Below, one piece after another: positions 22,372 to 30,433 of a stretch of 33,693 nucleotides of DNA. This DNA comes from a bacterium (GTDB lineage: Bacteria > Patescibacteriota > Minisyncoccia > UBA6257 > GWB1-50-10). Position numbers and translations under genes: made by a program. Below the pieces are notes generated by a model. The model ran no database searches. It saw nothing but the letters and a program-made list of their open reading frames with translations, and was not told where the DNA came from. Where the stretch lies: NCBI GenBank assembly GCA_002686365.1, contig NZBZ01000010.1, forward strand, positions 1 through 33,693, given 5' to 3'. The first letter of the stretch is position 1. The number at the start of each line of letters is the position of its first letter.

Positions 22372-24128
22372 GAAAACTCTGCCTGGTAGCAGTCCTCGCA
22401 ATAAATAATCTCCTTTTGCTCCGGAGAATACGTAGTTTCGAATTCCTTTGAGCAGGGTTCGTTTCCGTGCGCGTGAGAGGAAGTCGCCTTACAATCACAC
22501 CTACGCTTCCAAAGACGCAAAGGATTCCGCAGAGCAAGCCGCTCAAAATGTCTACAGTTTGGGCAGAGACGCGGGAAAGGAATATTCATGGCTTGATAAA
22601 ACTCAAGCTCCTTATCCAAAACCTTAAACGCAGTTGCGCAGTTATGAGAACACTCACTTTCCTTATCTGAAGCGTGCGCGCACCCGACTACTATCCCCGC
22701 ATACGAACTATCCGTATCTTCTATACGATCCAAAAGATCCTCAGAGAGCTTTTCAGGAGAATACTCTTTAGTGTCCGGAGCTTGCCACCTAAGCCCACCA
22801 GCCTCCGCCTCCTCACGCGTCAAAGGATAGTACTCCTGCGCAATAGTCTCGTTATACGCAAAAGGAGAAATCTCACTTGGAAAAAACTCACCATACTTAT
22901 ACTTCCGTCCTCCGCTATCCTCATATGGCATCTCATTCATATGCTGAATAATCTTTGGAAGCAGGGCTTCGTACTCCTCTTTAGAATACTGCTTGTTCAA
23001 AATGCAGTACTCTTTTCCCCGAAGACCTATGCAGCCAAACACATTCTGCGTACTGTGGCAGGCATACGAATACCTCGTCTCTGAAGCGCTGCTTGTAACC
23101 ACAGAAAAAAGTGTCCTAGATGAGGCGCTTCCTCCTGCGCCGCCAGCGTCCACCACCTCATACATAAGCTCTGCAACCCCGACTCCCATGCCATCATACG
23201 AATCCTTCCAACCATACCCGCCCCACGTGCAGTACTTTGAATTCTCCATTCCATTAATAATGTCAAAGCAGTGCTTCGAATTCCGTATGTTCTCCAAATA
23301 CTCTCCTGTGCTCTCTTTTGCATTTATGAGGTGTGCGTGCCTGTGCGGGCGAGTGAGCAAAAACTTCTGAAACTCCTCCTTTGCGCGCTGAACTCCCGAG
23401 TAGCTCCCAATATACTTTGAAATCTTCTTCTCATACTCCTCCTTTGAATATGGCTCATTAAAAATATGATACTGCTTATTCTTCAGCCCCACACATCCAA
23501 AGCAATCACTACAGTTCTGGCAATCGAAAAGAAACCATGAGTTCAAACAGCTCTTAGAATGCTGAGAAAACCGAAGCCCGATGCAATTCTCAAGGTAGAG
23601 CGAGTCATAACATTGCTCCGCCTTATGGCCAATATAAAGGTCATAAGAATCCACACACTTTGCAACACGATTTGAGTAATTCACATTCTCTCCAAATGTA
23701 GAACCAAACGAAAGATAGCTATCTTTATTATCAAGCGAGTGATTACAATACTCACTTCGAACCGCATTCGTGTTGAATAAGGCCTGCAAAGGCACCGCCT
23801 CCATAAGCTCCCGAAACTGTTGAAAGAACGGCTTGGAAAAATCATACTCCCGTCCCTGCTCCAAAGAATCCCACTCATCCGACCACCAATACTTCTGACT
23901 ATAAACAGTAAAAGGAGAGTCTTCTGGAAAGACTGAAATAAGCGATTCCTTTGTAGCATCACACTTACGCTTATAAAGCGTTCGTTCATTCCGCCACGTA
24001 AACCGCCTCTGCATCCGACAACGAGGACAAAACGTCGGCTCTGGAACCTCAATTTTCTCGTAAAACGAAATGTCCTCAGGCAAAATCTCAAACTCTGCTG
24101 AGCACATCTGACATATTTGTTTCTTCAT
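22368..24128 (-). CDS. large cysteine-rich zinc-ribbon protein of unknown function
   Basis: 586 residues. N-terminal zinc ribbon CQMC...CPRC (residues 6-36), the motif RRFTWRNERTLYKRKCD, then a middle region of short units rich in Cys, Asn and Tyr (NSWFLFDCQNCSDCFGCVG, KNKQYHIFNEPYSKEEYEKK), repeated later as FGCIGLRGKEYCILNKQYSKEEYE. The spacing suggests a right-handed beta-helix-like solenoid. The C-terminal part again has CPNC...RLALRNPLRLWKRRCD and CEDC. From memory this is a family common in Patescibacteria with no assigned function. A second CxxC pair expected after the first ribbon appears lost (KCDAT, VYSQKYWW). It has an 18-bp hairpin leader. It is not clearly linked to any neighbour. 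Confidence 0.75.
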   Translation of the reverse strand: MKKQICQMCSAEFEILPEDISFYEKIEVPEPTFCPRCRMQRRFTWRNERTLYKRKCDATKESLISVFPEDSPFTVYSQKYWWSDEWDSLEQGREYDFSKPFFQQFRELMEAVPLQALFNTNAVRSEYCNHSLDNKDSYLSFGSTFGENVNYSNRVAKCVDSYDLYIGHKAEQCYDSLYLENCIGLRFSQHSKSCLNSWFLFDCQNCSDCFGCVGLKNKQYHIFNEPYSKEEYEKKISKYIGSYSGVQRAKEEFQKFLLTRPHRHAHLINAKESTGEYLENIRNSKHCFDIINGMENSKYCTWGGYGWKDSYDGMGVGVAELMYEVVDAGGAGGSASSRTLFSVVTSSASETRYSYACHSTQNVFGCIGLRGKEYCILNKQYSKEEYEALLPKIIQHMNEMPYEDSGGRKYKYGEFFPSEISPFAYNETIAQEYYPLTREEAEAGGLRWQAPDTKEYSPEKLSEDLLDRIEDTDSSYAGIVVGCAHASDKESECSHNCATAFKVLDKELEFYQAMNIPFPRLCPNCRHFERLALRNPLRLWKRRCDCKATSSHAHGNEPCSKEFETTYSPEQKEIIYCEDCYQAEFS

Positions 24129-24138
24129 ATATTTACTA

Positions 24139-24186
24139 CACCTTATTTCTCAGTAGAAATCACTACTTCAACAGAGAAATAAGGTG
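24139..24186 (-). promoter_or_regulatory. 5' leader hairpin of the zinc-ribbon gene
   Basis: CACCTTATTTCTC and GAGAAATAAGGTG pair perfectly over 13 bp, and inside them AGTAG/CTACT pair around TGATTT with a 6-nt bulge. It lies 10 nt upstream of the ATG on the minus strand. Confidence 0.7.
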
Positions 24187-24213
24187 GCGAAACGACATTC
24201 CATCGCTTCGCCA
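24185..24213 (-). terminator. hairpin after the 194-aa gene
   Basis: TGGCGAA/TTCGCCA with a 15-nt loop, followed on the minus strand by CCTTATTTC. Weak as a terminator; it is adjacent to the leader hairpin of the next gene and shares a base with it. Confidence 0.45.
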
Positions 24214-24228
24214 AATTCATATACGCAC

Positions 24229-24813
24229 TCATCGCCCCATGTCAATCGCATTCGCGGGGACAAGGTGTAGGTACCCGTCTAGGAAGAAAACGACAACCCA
24301 TTGAGCTCCGTCGTGGGGGACCTCAACGAGAACCGACTCATCAGGCAATGTCCTAAGCGCCTCCACGAGTTCCGGAGATCCAGCCCACGATCCGTTGGGC
24401 ATCTCGCGCTCATCTTCATACTCCACCCGCCACTCAGTAGTCTTACGAAGCTCCTCAATCTCATCAGCGGCACGAGGCTTCGGGTCATCAAATACGGGCA
24501 TCCACACAGCGAGTTTCAAGACAGGCAAGCTGAAGGCCTGACAGGCGCAAACCAAGTAGCAAACACGCGCGTGCTCCCGCGCACTCTCACAAGAAGAAAA
24601 ATCGTAGCCACCCTCCTTCACCATAAGCTCGAACGCCTTCCGCAGGAGAATCGACGCCGGCACCGGACCGGACTCCTCTGCGTTCTCACTGAAGCATTCG
24701 GAGAAAACGCCCGCCAATCGCTGAAGACACTCCTCATCATCACAGAAAGACAGGGCGCGCTGAAGATGAACGTCCGAAACAGCAGAAATCGCCGGCCAAA
24801 CTCGATATAACAT
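24229..24813 (-). CDS. hypothetical protein
   Basis: 194 residues, acidic. AAGGGAG lies 6 nt before the ATG. The N-terminal half is helical (SDVHLQRALSFCDDEECLQRLAGVF), a middle segment is moderately hydrophobic with several Cys (ARVCYLVCACQAFSLPVLKLAVW), and the C-terminal half is beta-like (WRVEYEDEREMPNGSW, DGAQWVVVFFLDGYLHLVP). I recognise no family. GC-richer than neighbours, like the genes at 8259, 10557 and 21528. Upstream (24814-24987) I see only AT-rich sequence without a clear promoter. Confidence 0.6.
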   Translation of the reverse strand: MLYRVWPAISAVSDVHLQRALSFCDDEECLQRLAGVFSECFSENAEESGPVPASILLRKAFELMVKEGGYDFSSCESAREHARVCYLVCACQAFSLPVLKLAVWMPVFDDPKPRAADEIEELRKTTEWRVEYEDEREMPNGSWAGSPELVEALRTLPDESVLVEVPHDGAQWVVVFFLDGYLHLVPANAIDMGR

Positions 24814-24987
24814 GGCATGCTCCCTTAATTCTGCTCATCCATCCCCTACCCACGCACCACACGCAAAGATACGAATGGATGATACTGCAAAACAAAATAC
24901 AATATATGCCACAAAAGTCAAAGAAGAAAAACAATAAATCTATAAAAAACAGCTTAAACAAAAGCTTTTTATAGAAAACAATGCAGT

Positions 24988-25029
24988 TTGTCGAGCATGC
25001 TTGACAATAAACATCCCCCATGCTACCCT
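24988..25029 (+). promoter_or_regulatory. palindromic operator overlapping the -35 of the TrmB-type gene
   Basis: TTGTCGAGCATGCTTGACAA (24988-25007) is a 20-bp palindrome with one mismatched pair. Its right half contains the -35 TTGACA (25001-25006); the -10 TACCCT (25024-25029) follows at 17 nt, and the ATG comes 6 nt later. Binding here would block RNA polymerase, so autoregulation is likely. Confidence 0.65.
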
Positions 25030-25035
25030 ATCAGC

Positions 25036-25821
25036 ATGAACGAACTGCTCGAACAAAAACTAAAATCAGCAGGACTACAAGAAAACGAAGCGAGAGTCTA
25101 CCTTGCCCTGCTTGAGCTTGGAAAAGGAACAGCAACCCAAATTAGCCGCACAGCAGGACTGAATCGCACCACAGCATACGACCCCTTAGAGCGACTCGGC
25201 TCATATGGCCTTATAAGCCGCATCTCTGGCCAAAGCTCAAAACAAATCTACGCTGCAGAACCTCCATCCCGCCTCACGCAATTCTTAGAAAAGAACCGAC
25301 AAAAAGCTGAAGAACAAATTCTTTCTGGAGGAGATATACTCCAGCACCTCGAAGGCCTCTACAACAACGAACAGAAACCAATCATCAAGTTCTTCGAGGG
25401 GCGGAAAGGAATAAAAAGCATCTATCAACACGCCCTAGAGTCAAAAACAAAAACATACTCCTTCATGGACACAGCGCAGTACGTGCCTGAATTTGTGGAA
25501 TTTGGGGTGCAATACGTAAAAGCGCGCACGAAAAAGAAAATAAAAGAATACACGCTAATAACAAAAAGCGACGAGGCAGCAAAACAGTTCTATGGCGCTG
25601 CTTATGCAAACAAGAACACACAAGAATACGGCGAGTATCGTGTACTAACACACGCCTTCAAAGAATCTCCCGCAGCAGAAATCAAAATATATGACGACAC
25701 TGTAATGGGCGTACTTGTAAAACCCGGAGAGAACGTTGCCTTTGAAATCAAAAACCCCTCCTTTGCCAACTCTCTCAAAATCATTTTCGAAATCGCCTGG
25801 GCACAATCCAAAAAACTCTAA
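25036..25821 (+). CDS. TrmB-family transcriptional regulator
   Basis: 261 residues from MNELLEQKL; the track start 16 codons earlier lies inside the operator-promoter. The winged helix at about 5-70 (LQENEARVYLALLELGKGTATQISRTAGLNRTTAYDPLERLGSYGLI) is typical of TrmB. A coiled segment (LTQFLEKNRQKAEEQIL, about 80-105) and a C-terminal domain with IIKFFEGRKGIKSIYQHAL resemble the effector part of TrmB-like regulators, where a sugar or other ligand is sensed. The message is probably leaderless. The target besides its own promoter is unknown; the neighbours do not suggest a pathway. Confidence 0.85.
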   Translation: MNELLEQKLKSAGLQENEARVYLALLELGKGTATQISRTAGLNRTTAYDPLERLGSYGLISRISGQSSKQIYAAEPPSRLTQFLEKNRQKAEEQILSGGDILQHLEGLYNNEQKPIIKFFEGRKGIKSIYQHALESKTKTYSFMDTAQYVPEFVEFGVQYVKARTKKKIKEYTLITKSDEAAKQFYGAAYANKNTQEYGEYRVLTHAFKESPAAEIKIYDDTVMGVLVKPGENVAFEIKNPSFANSLKIIFEIAWAQSKKL

Positions 25822-25825
25822 TAAA

Positions 25826-25853
25826 AATAAAAGCCCCGCCTTGACGGAACCGC
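25826..25853 (-). terminator. decayed copy of the AGCCCCGCC terminator
   Basis: AAAAGCCCCGCCTTGACGG keeps the left half of the hairpin found at 6531 and 10910, but the right half is changed. On the minus strand GGGGC is followed by TTTTATTTTTA, so it may still end PBP1A transcripts weakly. Confidence 0.35.
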
Positions 25854-25899
25854 CCTCAACCACCATCACCTCTCTTCCCCACGAAAAATACTAATAAAA

Positions 25900-26082
25900 A
25901 CAATTAAAAACGTTCTTTGTGAATGATTGTTGGAGGGAGTCGGGACCGCGTTGCGAGCGAATAGGTGTTTTGCCGGGCACCCGTGAGCCCGAAGGGCGAG
26001 GAGGGTGGCAAAATACCGTGCATGAGCGAGCATCACGCGGTGACGAACGAAAACTTAATGAACAAGAATGTTTTTAATTGTA
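25900..26082. repeat. long nested inverted repeat at a gene 3' end (copy C)
   Basis: Outer arms ACAATTAAAAACGTTCTT and its partner AAGAATGTTTTTAATTGT (to 26082) pair with one mismatch; inner arms GTGTTTTGCC/GGCAAAATAC and GCGAGCGA/GAGCGAGC are present. The last codons and stop of the PBP1A gene (TAC AAT TAA) lie within the outer arm. It is clearly related to copy A over TGATTGNNGGAG, the GAGCGARTAG stretch and CCGGGCRCCCG. Confidence 0.75.
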
Positions 26083-28572
26083 CAAAATCACATTAGTCTT
26101 TTTCGCACTCCCCTTCTCATCAACAACATGTATCTGCACAACATTCTGAGATTCCAAGGCGTCAAATACAAACCACTGGAATGAAAACGTTTTTCCGGAA
26201 AGCGGTATACGGGTTAAAAGCTTTCCATTAAAACGCATCTCTAGGCTACTCAAATTCTCCTTTGAAACAACATTAGCCTTCATAAGAAAGGGAGTCTTCA
26301 CAAAACTCCCGTTCAGAGGAGAAATATTAGTAATAGAAATCGCCTCATCTGCCTGAATTACCTGCTTCTCTACTGCTCCCTCTGGAATCAGCTTGTTATA
26401 CTCTGAAAAATCCGGAATGGTTGATGAAGCCCACTGGAAAACGCCCTCCTCCCAAAGAGAAAATTGGGGATCCTGATATGGGTCTTCAGGAAATGAACCA
26501 GAAGGATCCTTTTTATCAACATAGTAAAGAATGGAATGAATCTGCGGATAAGACTCCTTGTCTTTTTCAGGCACATAAATCGACTGCCCGCCAATCATAG
26601 GCTTCCGAACCCCCTCTAAAGCATCGGGGCGAGTAAATCCCTCTGAAGGATAAAACTCAAACGCCTCCTGTAAAAACGCATTCCACATAGGAACAGCAGC
26701 CAAAATACTTCCGCCCTTCTTCTGCATGGGCACATTATCGTTATTCCCCGCCCAAACACCTGCTGCAAGCGAAGGAGTATATCCAACAGTCCAAGCATCA
26801 CGAAAATCATTTGTTGTGCCAGTCTTAAGAGCAACATCCCGCCCCGGAAAGACAGTAAGACCTAAGCTGCCGTGAAAAAGACCGGACCGAAGCTCCTTGT
26901 CCGATAGAATCTGATTAATCATTCGAGGATACTGCGGATCTATAACCCGCTCTGCCCGATCACGATACCCTTCCAGTACCTTCCCGCTTCTATCACGCAC
27001 CTCCAAAATAAATGTCTGCTCATGCCGAACCCCCTCTTCTGCAAGAGTCCCATACGCATTTACAAGTTCAGCCAAAAGAACTTCTCCTCCTCCCAGCACA
27101 AGCGAAAGCCCATACCGACCCCGCTCCTTAAGCGTTGAGATACCAAAGTCATTAATTGTCCGAAGCACATCATCAAATCCAGCAAGATAAAGAGCCTTCA
27201 CAGAAGGAACATTGATCGATTGAGAAAGTCCCTCTGCAAGCGAAGTGGCTCCCCGAAAAATCTCATCAAAATTCTGCGGATGAAAACACTCCTCATGCTC
27301 GTTATCAAAATCGACGACTGAAGGACACTCTGGATTACTTGAGGCAAACTCAGTAGGAGTATCGTAAACAATCGTCTGCGGCAGATATCCCTTCTCAAAT
27401 GCAGTAAGGTAGGCAAAAGGCTTCAGGGCCGAACCCGGCTGCCTAAGTCCCTGAAAAGGAACATTAAAACTTGGCTCAAATCCGCAATTGAGCCCCGGAC
27501 TACACCCCTCAGGCCCTGGCTCCCCAAAAGGATCTTTAGAGCCCACAAGCGCCAAAATCTGCCCAGTCTTAGGGTCTTGAGCAAAAAGAGCAGCATTTCT
27601 GCCCGAATAAAGCTCTGTATTCCTCTCTGCCCCCTCCAGCACAACGCGCTCTGCAATCTCCTGCAGTCTAAAATCAAGAGTAGTAAGAACTCGAAGTCCT
27701 CCATTCATTACAAGCTCCTCCCCATACTTCTCCACCAAATAATCCCGAACAGCAAGAGAAAAATGATACGCCTTCAAAGACTCAGGATTCCGCTGAAACA
27801 CAATCTCTTCCTCCTTTGCAGACTCCACCTCTTCCGAATCCAAAAATCCCAACTCTCCCATACGATCCAGCACATACCTCTGTCTATCATAAAGCTCCTC
27901 AACATGATTACCCCACGGAGAATAGTAACTTGGAGCATTCTGCATAGCAGCTAAAAGCGAAGACTCAGCAAGAGTCAGCTCTCCCGCAGACTTACTGAAA
28001 AAAGTCTGCGAAGCTGCCTCAATGCCATACGCATTTGACCCATACGGAATCTGATTCAGATACAGCTCAAAAATCTCATCCTTTGTATATCGAGATTCAA
28101 GCTGAAGCGCCAAAATAAGCTCTTTTACCTTTCGAGGAATTGTGCGCTCTGGAGTCAAAAACAAATTCTTTGCAAGCTGCTGAGTAATCGTAGACCCCCC
28201 CTGAACAATACGACCTGCCCGAAGATTTGTAATAAAGGCCCGAATAATACCTCTTACATCAATAGCAGGATCATTATAAAAACCCGCATTCTCCGCAGCA
28301 AGAGTTGCCTGCTTCAACTGCTCTGGAATCTCCTCAAACGAAATCGCAGTCCGCTTCTCCTCGCCATGAATCTCATACAAAAGAACCTCGCCAGTCCTGT
28401 CGAAAATTTTTGTAGAAAGTGCTACCTGCTTAGTATTAAGCTGCGAGGGCGAAGGAAGATCTTTAGAAACAACTGCCACATAAAGGACAGCCAAAGATCC
28501 AAGAAATATAAAGAGGGCAACTACTGCCCAGAAAAAAAGAAAAAATGTTCGCCTCCTGCGTCGAGATGCCAT
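26074..28572 (-). CDS. penicillin-binding protein 1A (transglycosylase/transpeptidase)
   Basis: 832 residues. A basic cytoplasmic start (MASRRRRR) and one membrane helix (about 9-33). The glycosyltransferase family 51 domain (about 60-230) has the catalytic Glu in AAENAGFY, GGSTITQQLAKNLFL and RKVKELILALQLE. The transpeptidase domain (about 320-640) has SxxK in GSALKPFAYL, SxN in LSQSINVP and KTGT in ALKTGTTNDFRDAW. A C-terminal beta-rich region of about 100 residues (ITNISPLNGSFVKTPFLM...) looks Ig-like. It polymerises and cross-links peptidoglycan outside the membrane, consistent with murB and murE in the window. Its 3' end lies in a long inverted repeat. Confidence 0.94.
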   Translation of the reverse strand: MASRRRRRTFFLFFWAVVALFIFLGSLAVLYVAVVSKDLPSPSQLNTKQVALSTKIFDRTGEVLLYEIHGEEKRTAISFEEIPEQLKQATLAAENAGFYNDPAIDVRGIIRAFITNLRAGRIVQGGSTITQQLAKNLFLTPERTIPRKVKELILALQLESRYTKDEIFELYLNQIPYGSNAYGIEAASQTFFSKSAGELTLAESSLLAAMQNAPSYYSPWGNHVEELYDRQRYVLDRMGELGFLDSEEVESAKEEEIVFQRNPESLKAYHFSLAVRDYLVEKYGEELVMNGGLRVLTTLDFRLQEIAERVVLEGAERNTELYSGRNAALFAQDPKTGQILALVGSKDPFGEPGPEGCSPGLNCGFEPSFNVPFQGLRQPGSALKPFAYLTAFEKGYLPQTIVYDTPTEFASSNPECPSVVDFDNEHEECFHPQNFDEIFRGATSLAEGLSQSINVPSVKALYLAGFDDVLRTINDFGISTLKERGRYGLSLVLGGGEVLLAELVNAYGTLAEEGVRHEQTFILEVRDRSGKVLEGYRDRAERVIDPQYPRMINQILSDKELRSGLFHGSLGLTVFPGRDVALKTGTTNDFRDAWTVGYTPSLAAGVWAGNNDNVPMQKKGGSILAAVPMWNAFLQEAFEFYPSEGFTRPDALEGVRKPMIGGQSIYVPEKDKESYPQIHSILYYVDKKDPSGSFPEDPYQDPQFSLWEEGVFQWASSTIPDFSEYNKLIPEGAVEKQVIQADEAISITNISPLNGSFVKTPFLMKANVVSKENLSSLEMRFNGKLLTRIPLSGKTFSFQWFVFDALESQNVVQIHVVDEKGSAKKTNVILYN

Positions 28573-28616
28573 ACCCCCAATAATACCTTCGAGGACACAA
28601 AGAAATCAACTAAACG

Positions 28617-29084
28617 CTACAGCCTCCTGCCTGAGGCAGCAATAGCAACTGCAAGTGCATCCGTTACATCATCAAGCTTCTTCTCTACTGACTCGCCTAA
28701 AAAATGAGAAACCATCCGGGCAACCGCAGCCTTCGAAGCACTGCCGTCTCCGGATACAGCAAGCTTTACCTCTGGTGGAGAAAGCTCCACCAGAGTAACC
28801 GCATGCCTCTCAAGCACAAGAAGCACAACCCCTCGCGCCTCCGCAACCTCAATAGCAGTCTTCTGATTTTTATAAAAATACACGCTCTCAACCCCAGCAG
28901 CCTGAGGATTAGTTCTCAAAAGCAAAGACTCCAGCTTCTTCTCTAAAAAAACAAGGCGCTCTGAAAGCGTACCTGAAGACGCGGACAAGAGCCCGCTCTC
29001 CAAATGGGAAAACTTACTCCCTTTCTGTTCCACAACCCCATATCCAACACGCGTTGTTCCGGGGTCTATGCCGAGAATAATCAT
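28617..29084 (-). CDS. ruvC: Holliday junction endonuclease RuvC
   Basis: 155 residues, normal length. RuvC resolves junctions held by RuvAB. The RNase H-like catalytic residues are visible: Asp in LGIDPGTTRVGYG (residue 7), Glu in AGVESVYFYKN (about 66), and the pair DD...D in KKLDDVTDALAVAIA (about 138-145). It lies 4 nt after dnaN on the same strand, so probably cotranscribed. The start MIILGIDPG is fixed by conservation. Confidence 0.96.
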   Translation of the reverse strand: MIILGIDPGTTRVGYGVVEQKGSKFSHLESGLLSASSGTLSERLVFLEKKLESLLLRTNPQAAGVESVYFYKNQKTAIEVAEARGVVLLVLERHAVTLVELSPPEVKLAVSGDGSASKAAVARMVSHFLGESVEKKLDDVTDALAVAIAASGRRL

Positions 29085-29088
29085 GCGC

Positions 29089-30228
29089 CTAGCCCTTAAT
29101 CGGCATCACAATATATAAAAGATGCGGATGGCTGGGACTTCGAAGTGCAGCAGGCTTATCAGCGCCCCCAACCTGAATCCCCACCTCACTCCCCTCATAC
29201 GCCTTAAGCCCATCTAGAACATATCGCCAGTTAAAAATCACAGAAAACGCATCTCCACTCACCTTCGCGGGAATCTTATATACATTCTCTCCCAACGCAC
29301 TCTCTGAAGATCGAATTTCCAAAAACTTCTTATTGCCCCCCACCTCAATAACCATATCATTCGTCTTCCCGGAAAGTGAGCTCGCAATCTTTACAGCATG
29401 AAAAAGCTCCTTGCCGTCCACCTTGGCCTCGCTCCGAAATTCCTGAGGAATAATCTGTGTATAGTCCGGAAACCCTCCCTCAACCAAACGAGAAATCACG
29501 CGCCGAGACTCTGTCTCAAAAAGCGCCTGACCAGAATCCACCAAAAGCTTAAGCTCGCCGCTCTCCTGAGTAAAAATTCTGGAAAAATCACTAATCGTAC
29601 GAATTGGCAAAGTAAAAGATATATCCTTTTGAGAGGTAGTTGAAAAAGACTTTGAAGAAAGCACTCTCTTTGCAAGCCGAAAGCTGTCCGTAGCAACAAG
29701 AGCAAGTCCCCCATCGTCAGAATGAACATATACACCGCTAATCTCAGGACGGATATCAGAATACTGCGTCGCAAAAGCGACCTGAGACAAGGCCTCCCGA
29801 AACACGCCAACGTCAAACGTAAGAGCAACGTGCGATGCGTCAATCGAAGGAACAATGGGGAAATCCTTCGCTCCCTGACCATACACCTGCGCCTCATAAT
29901 TATCAGTAACAATATGCAGCGCATTATCAATTCTCTCAAGTGTAATTCGTTCGCTCATCAAATTCTTCACAATCTCATAAAACACATGAAACGGAACAGT
30001 AAACTCTCCCCCTTTCGAAACCTTCCCAGACACAGTATGTTCAGCAACAAGATCAAGATCGGTCGCTGTAAACACAATGCGTCCATCAGTAACCCGAATA
30101 AGAACGTTTTTAAGAATGGGCAGGCTTGCCTGGTCTCCTCCAACAGAAGTCTGAACAGAAGACAAAGCCTCTAGGAGCTTACTACGTAATACTATTATCT
30201 TTAAATCTTTAGTCGTAGTAGTAGTCAT
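29089..30228 (-). CDS. dnaN: DNA polymerase III beta subunit (sliding clamp)
   Basis: 379 residues from the ATG at 30228 (MTTTTTKDLKIIVLRSKLLEAL); the track start 38 codons upstream covers origin-like sequence and has no family similarity. Three clamp domains of about 125 residues: LPILKNVLIRV and FTATDLDL in domain 1, GVYVHSDDGGLALVATDSFRLAKR in domain 2, and the ending HPHLLYIVMPIKG in domain 3 with the hydrophobic protein-binding pocket. It tethers the polymerase to DNA; HolA, encoded at 11.2 kb, would load it. Upstream is the presumed origin region and dnaA. Confidence 0.96.
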   Translation of the reverse strand: MTTTTTKDLKIIVLRSKLLEALSSVQTSVGGDQASLPILKNVLIRVTDGRIVFTATDLDLVAEHTVSGKVSKGGEFTVPFHVFYEIVKNLMSERITLERIDNALHIVTDNYEAQVYGQGAKDFPIVPSIDASHVALTFDVGVFREALSQVAFATQYSDIRPEISGVYVHSDDGGLALVATDSFRLAKRVLSSKSFSTTSQKDISFTLPIRTISDFSRIFTQESGELKLLVDSGQALFETESRRVISRLVEGGFPDYTQIIPQEFRSEAKVDGKELFHAVKIASSLSGKTNDMVIEVGGNKKFLEIRSSESALGENVYKIPAKVSGDAFSVIFNWRYVLDGLKAYEGSEVGIQVGGADKPAALRSPSHPHLLYIVMPIKG

Positions 30229-30433
30229 GGTGGATATGTGAATAAATATTATATAACCGCGAGAAATAAGGACAAAAGAGGAGGGAGAAAAAGAATAATT
30301 CGGGGACAAGCAGGGGGCTTGTGTGGATGAATATCTGGTCAAGGCGGAAACTCTCCCCTCTTCTGTGCATAAAGAGCAAATCTATCCCTCGTAATCCGTA
30401 CCTTTATGCGACTCACACCAACATCTTATGCAC
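30229..30433. other. dnaA-dnaN intergenic region, candidate replication origin
   Basis: 205 bp without a gene. DnaA-box-like 9-mers: TGTGGATGA (30322-30330), TGTGCATAA (30364-30372, complement TTATGCACA) and TTATGCACT (30426-30434), plus a weaker TTATGCGAC (30404). An AT-rich stretch, AATAAATATTATATAA (30241-30256), could be an unwinding element. None is a perfect TTATCCACA, so this is a candidate only. Confidence 0.5.

Noticed and set aside
1883-26082. Insertion sequence with transposase
   Set aside because: The long inverted repeats are only about 175-190 bp and contain no plausible transposase frame; at most they are non-autonomous elements.
30229-30342. 38-codon N-terminal extension of dnaN in the ORF track
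   Set aside because: It covers origin-like intergenic sequence and has no similarity to clamp proteins; the ATG at 30228 fits the family start.
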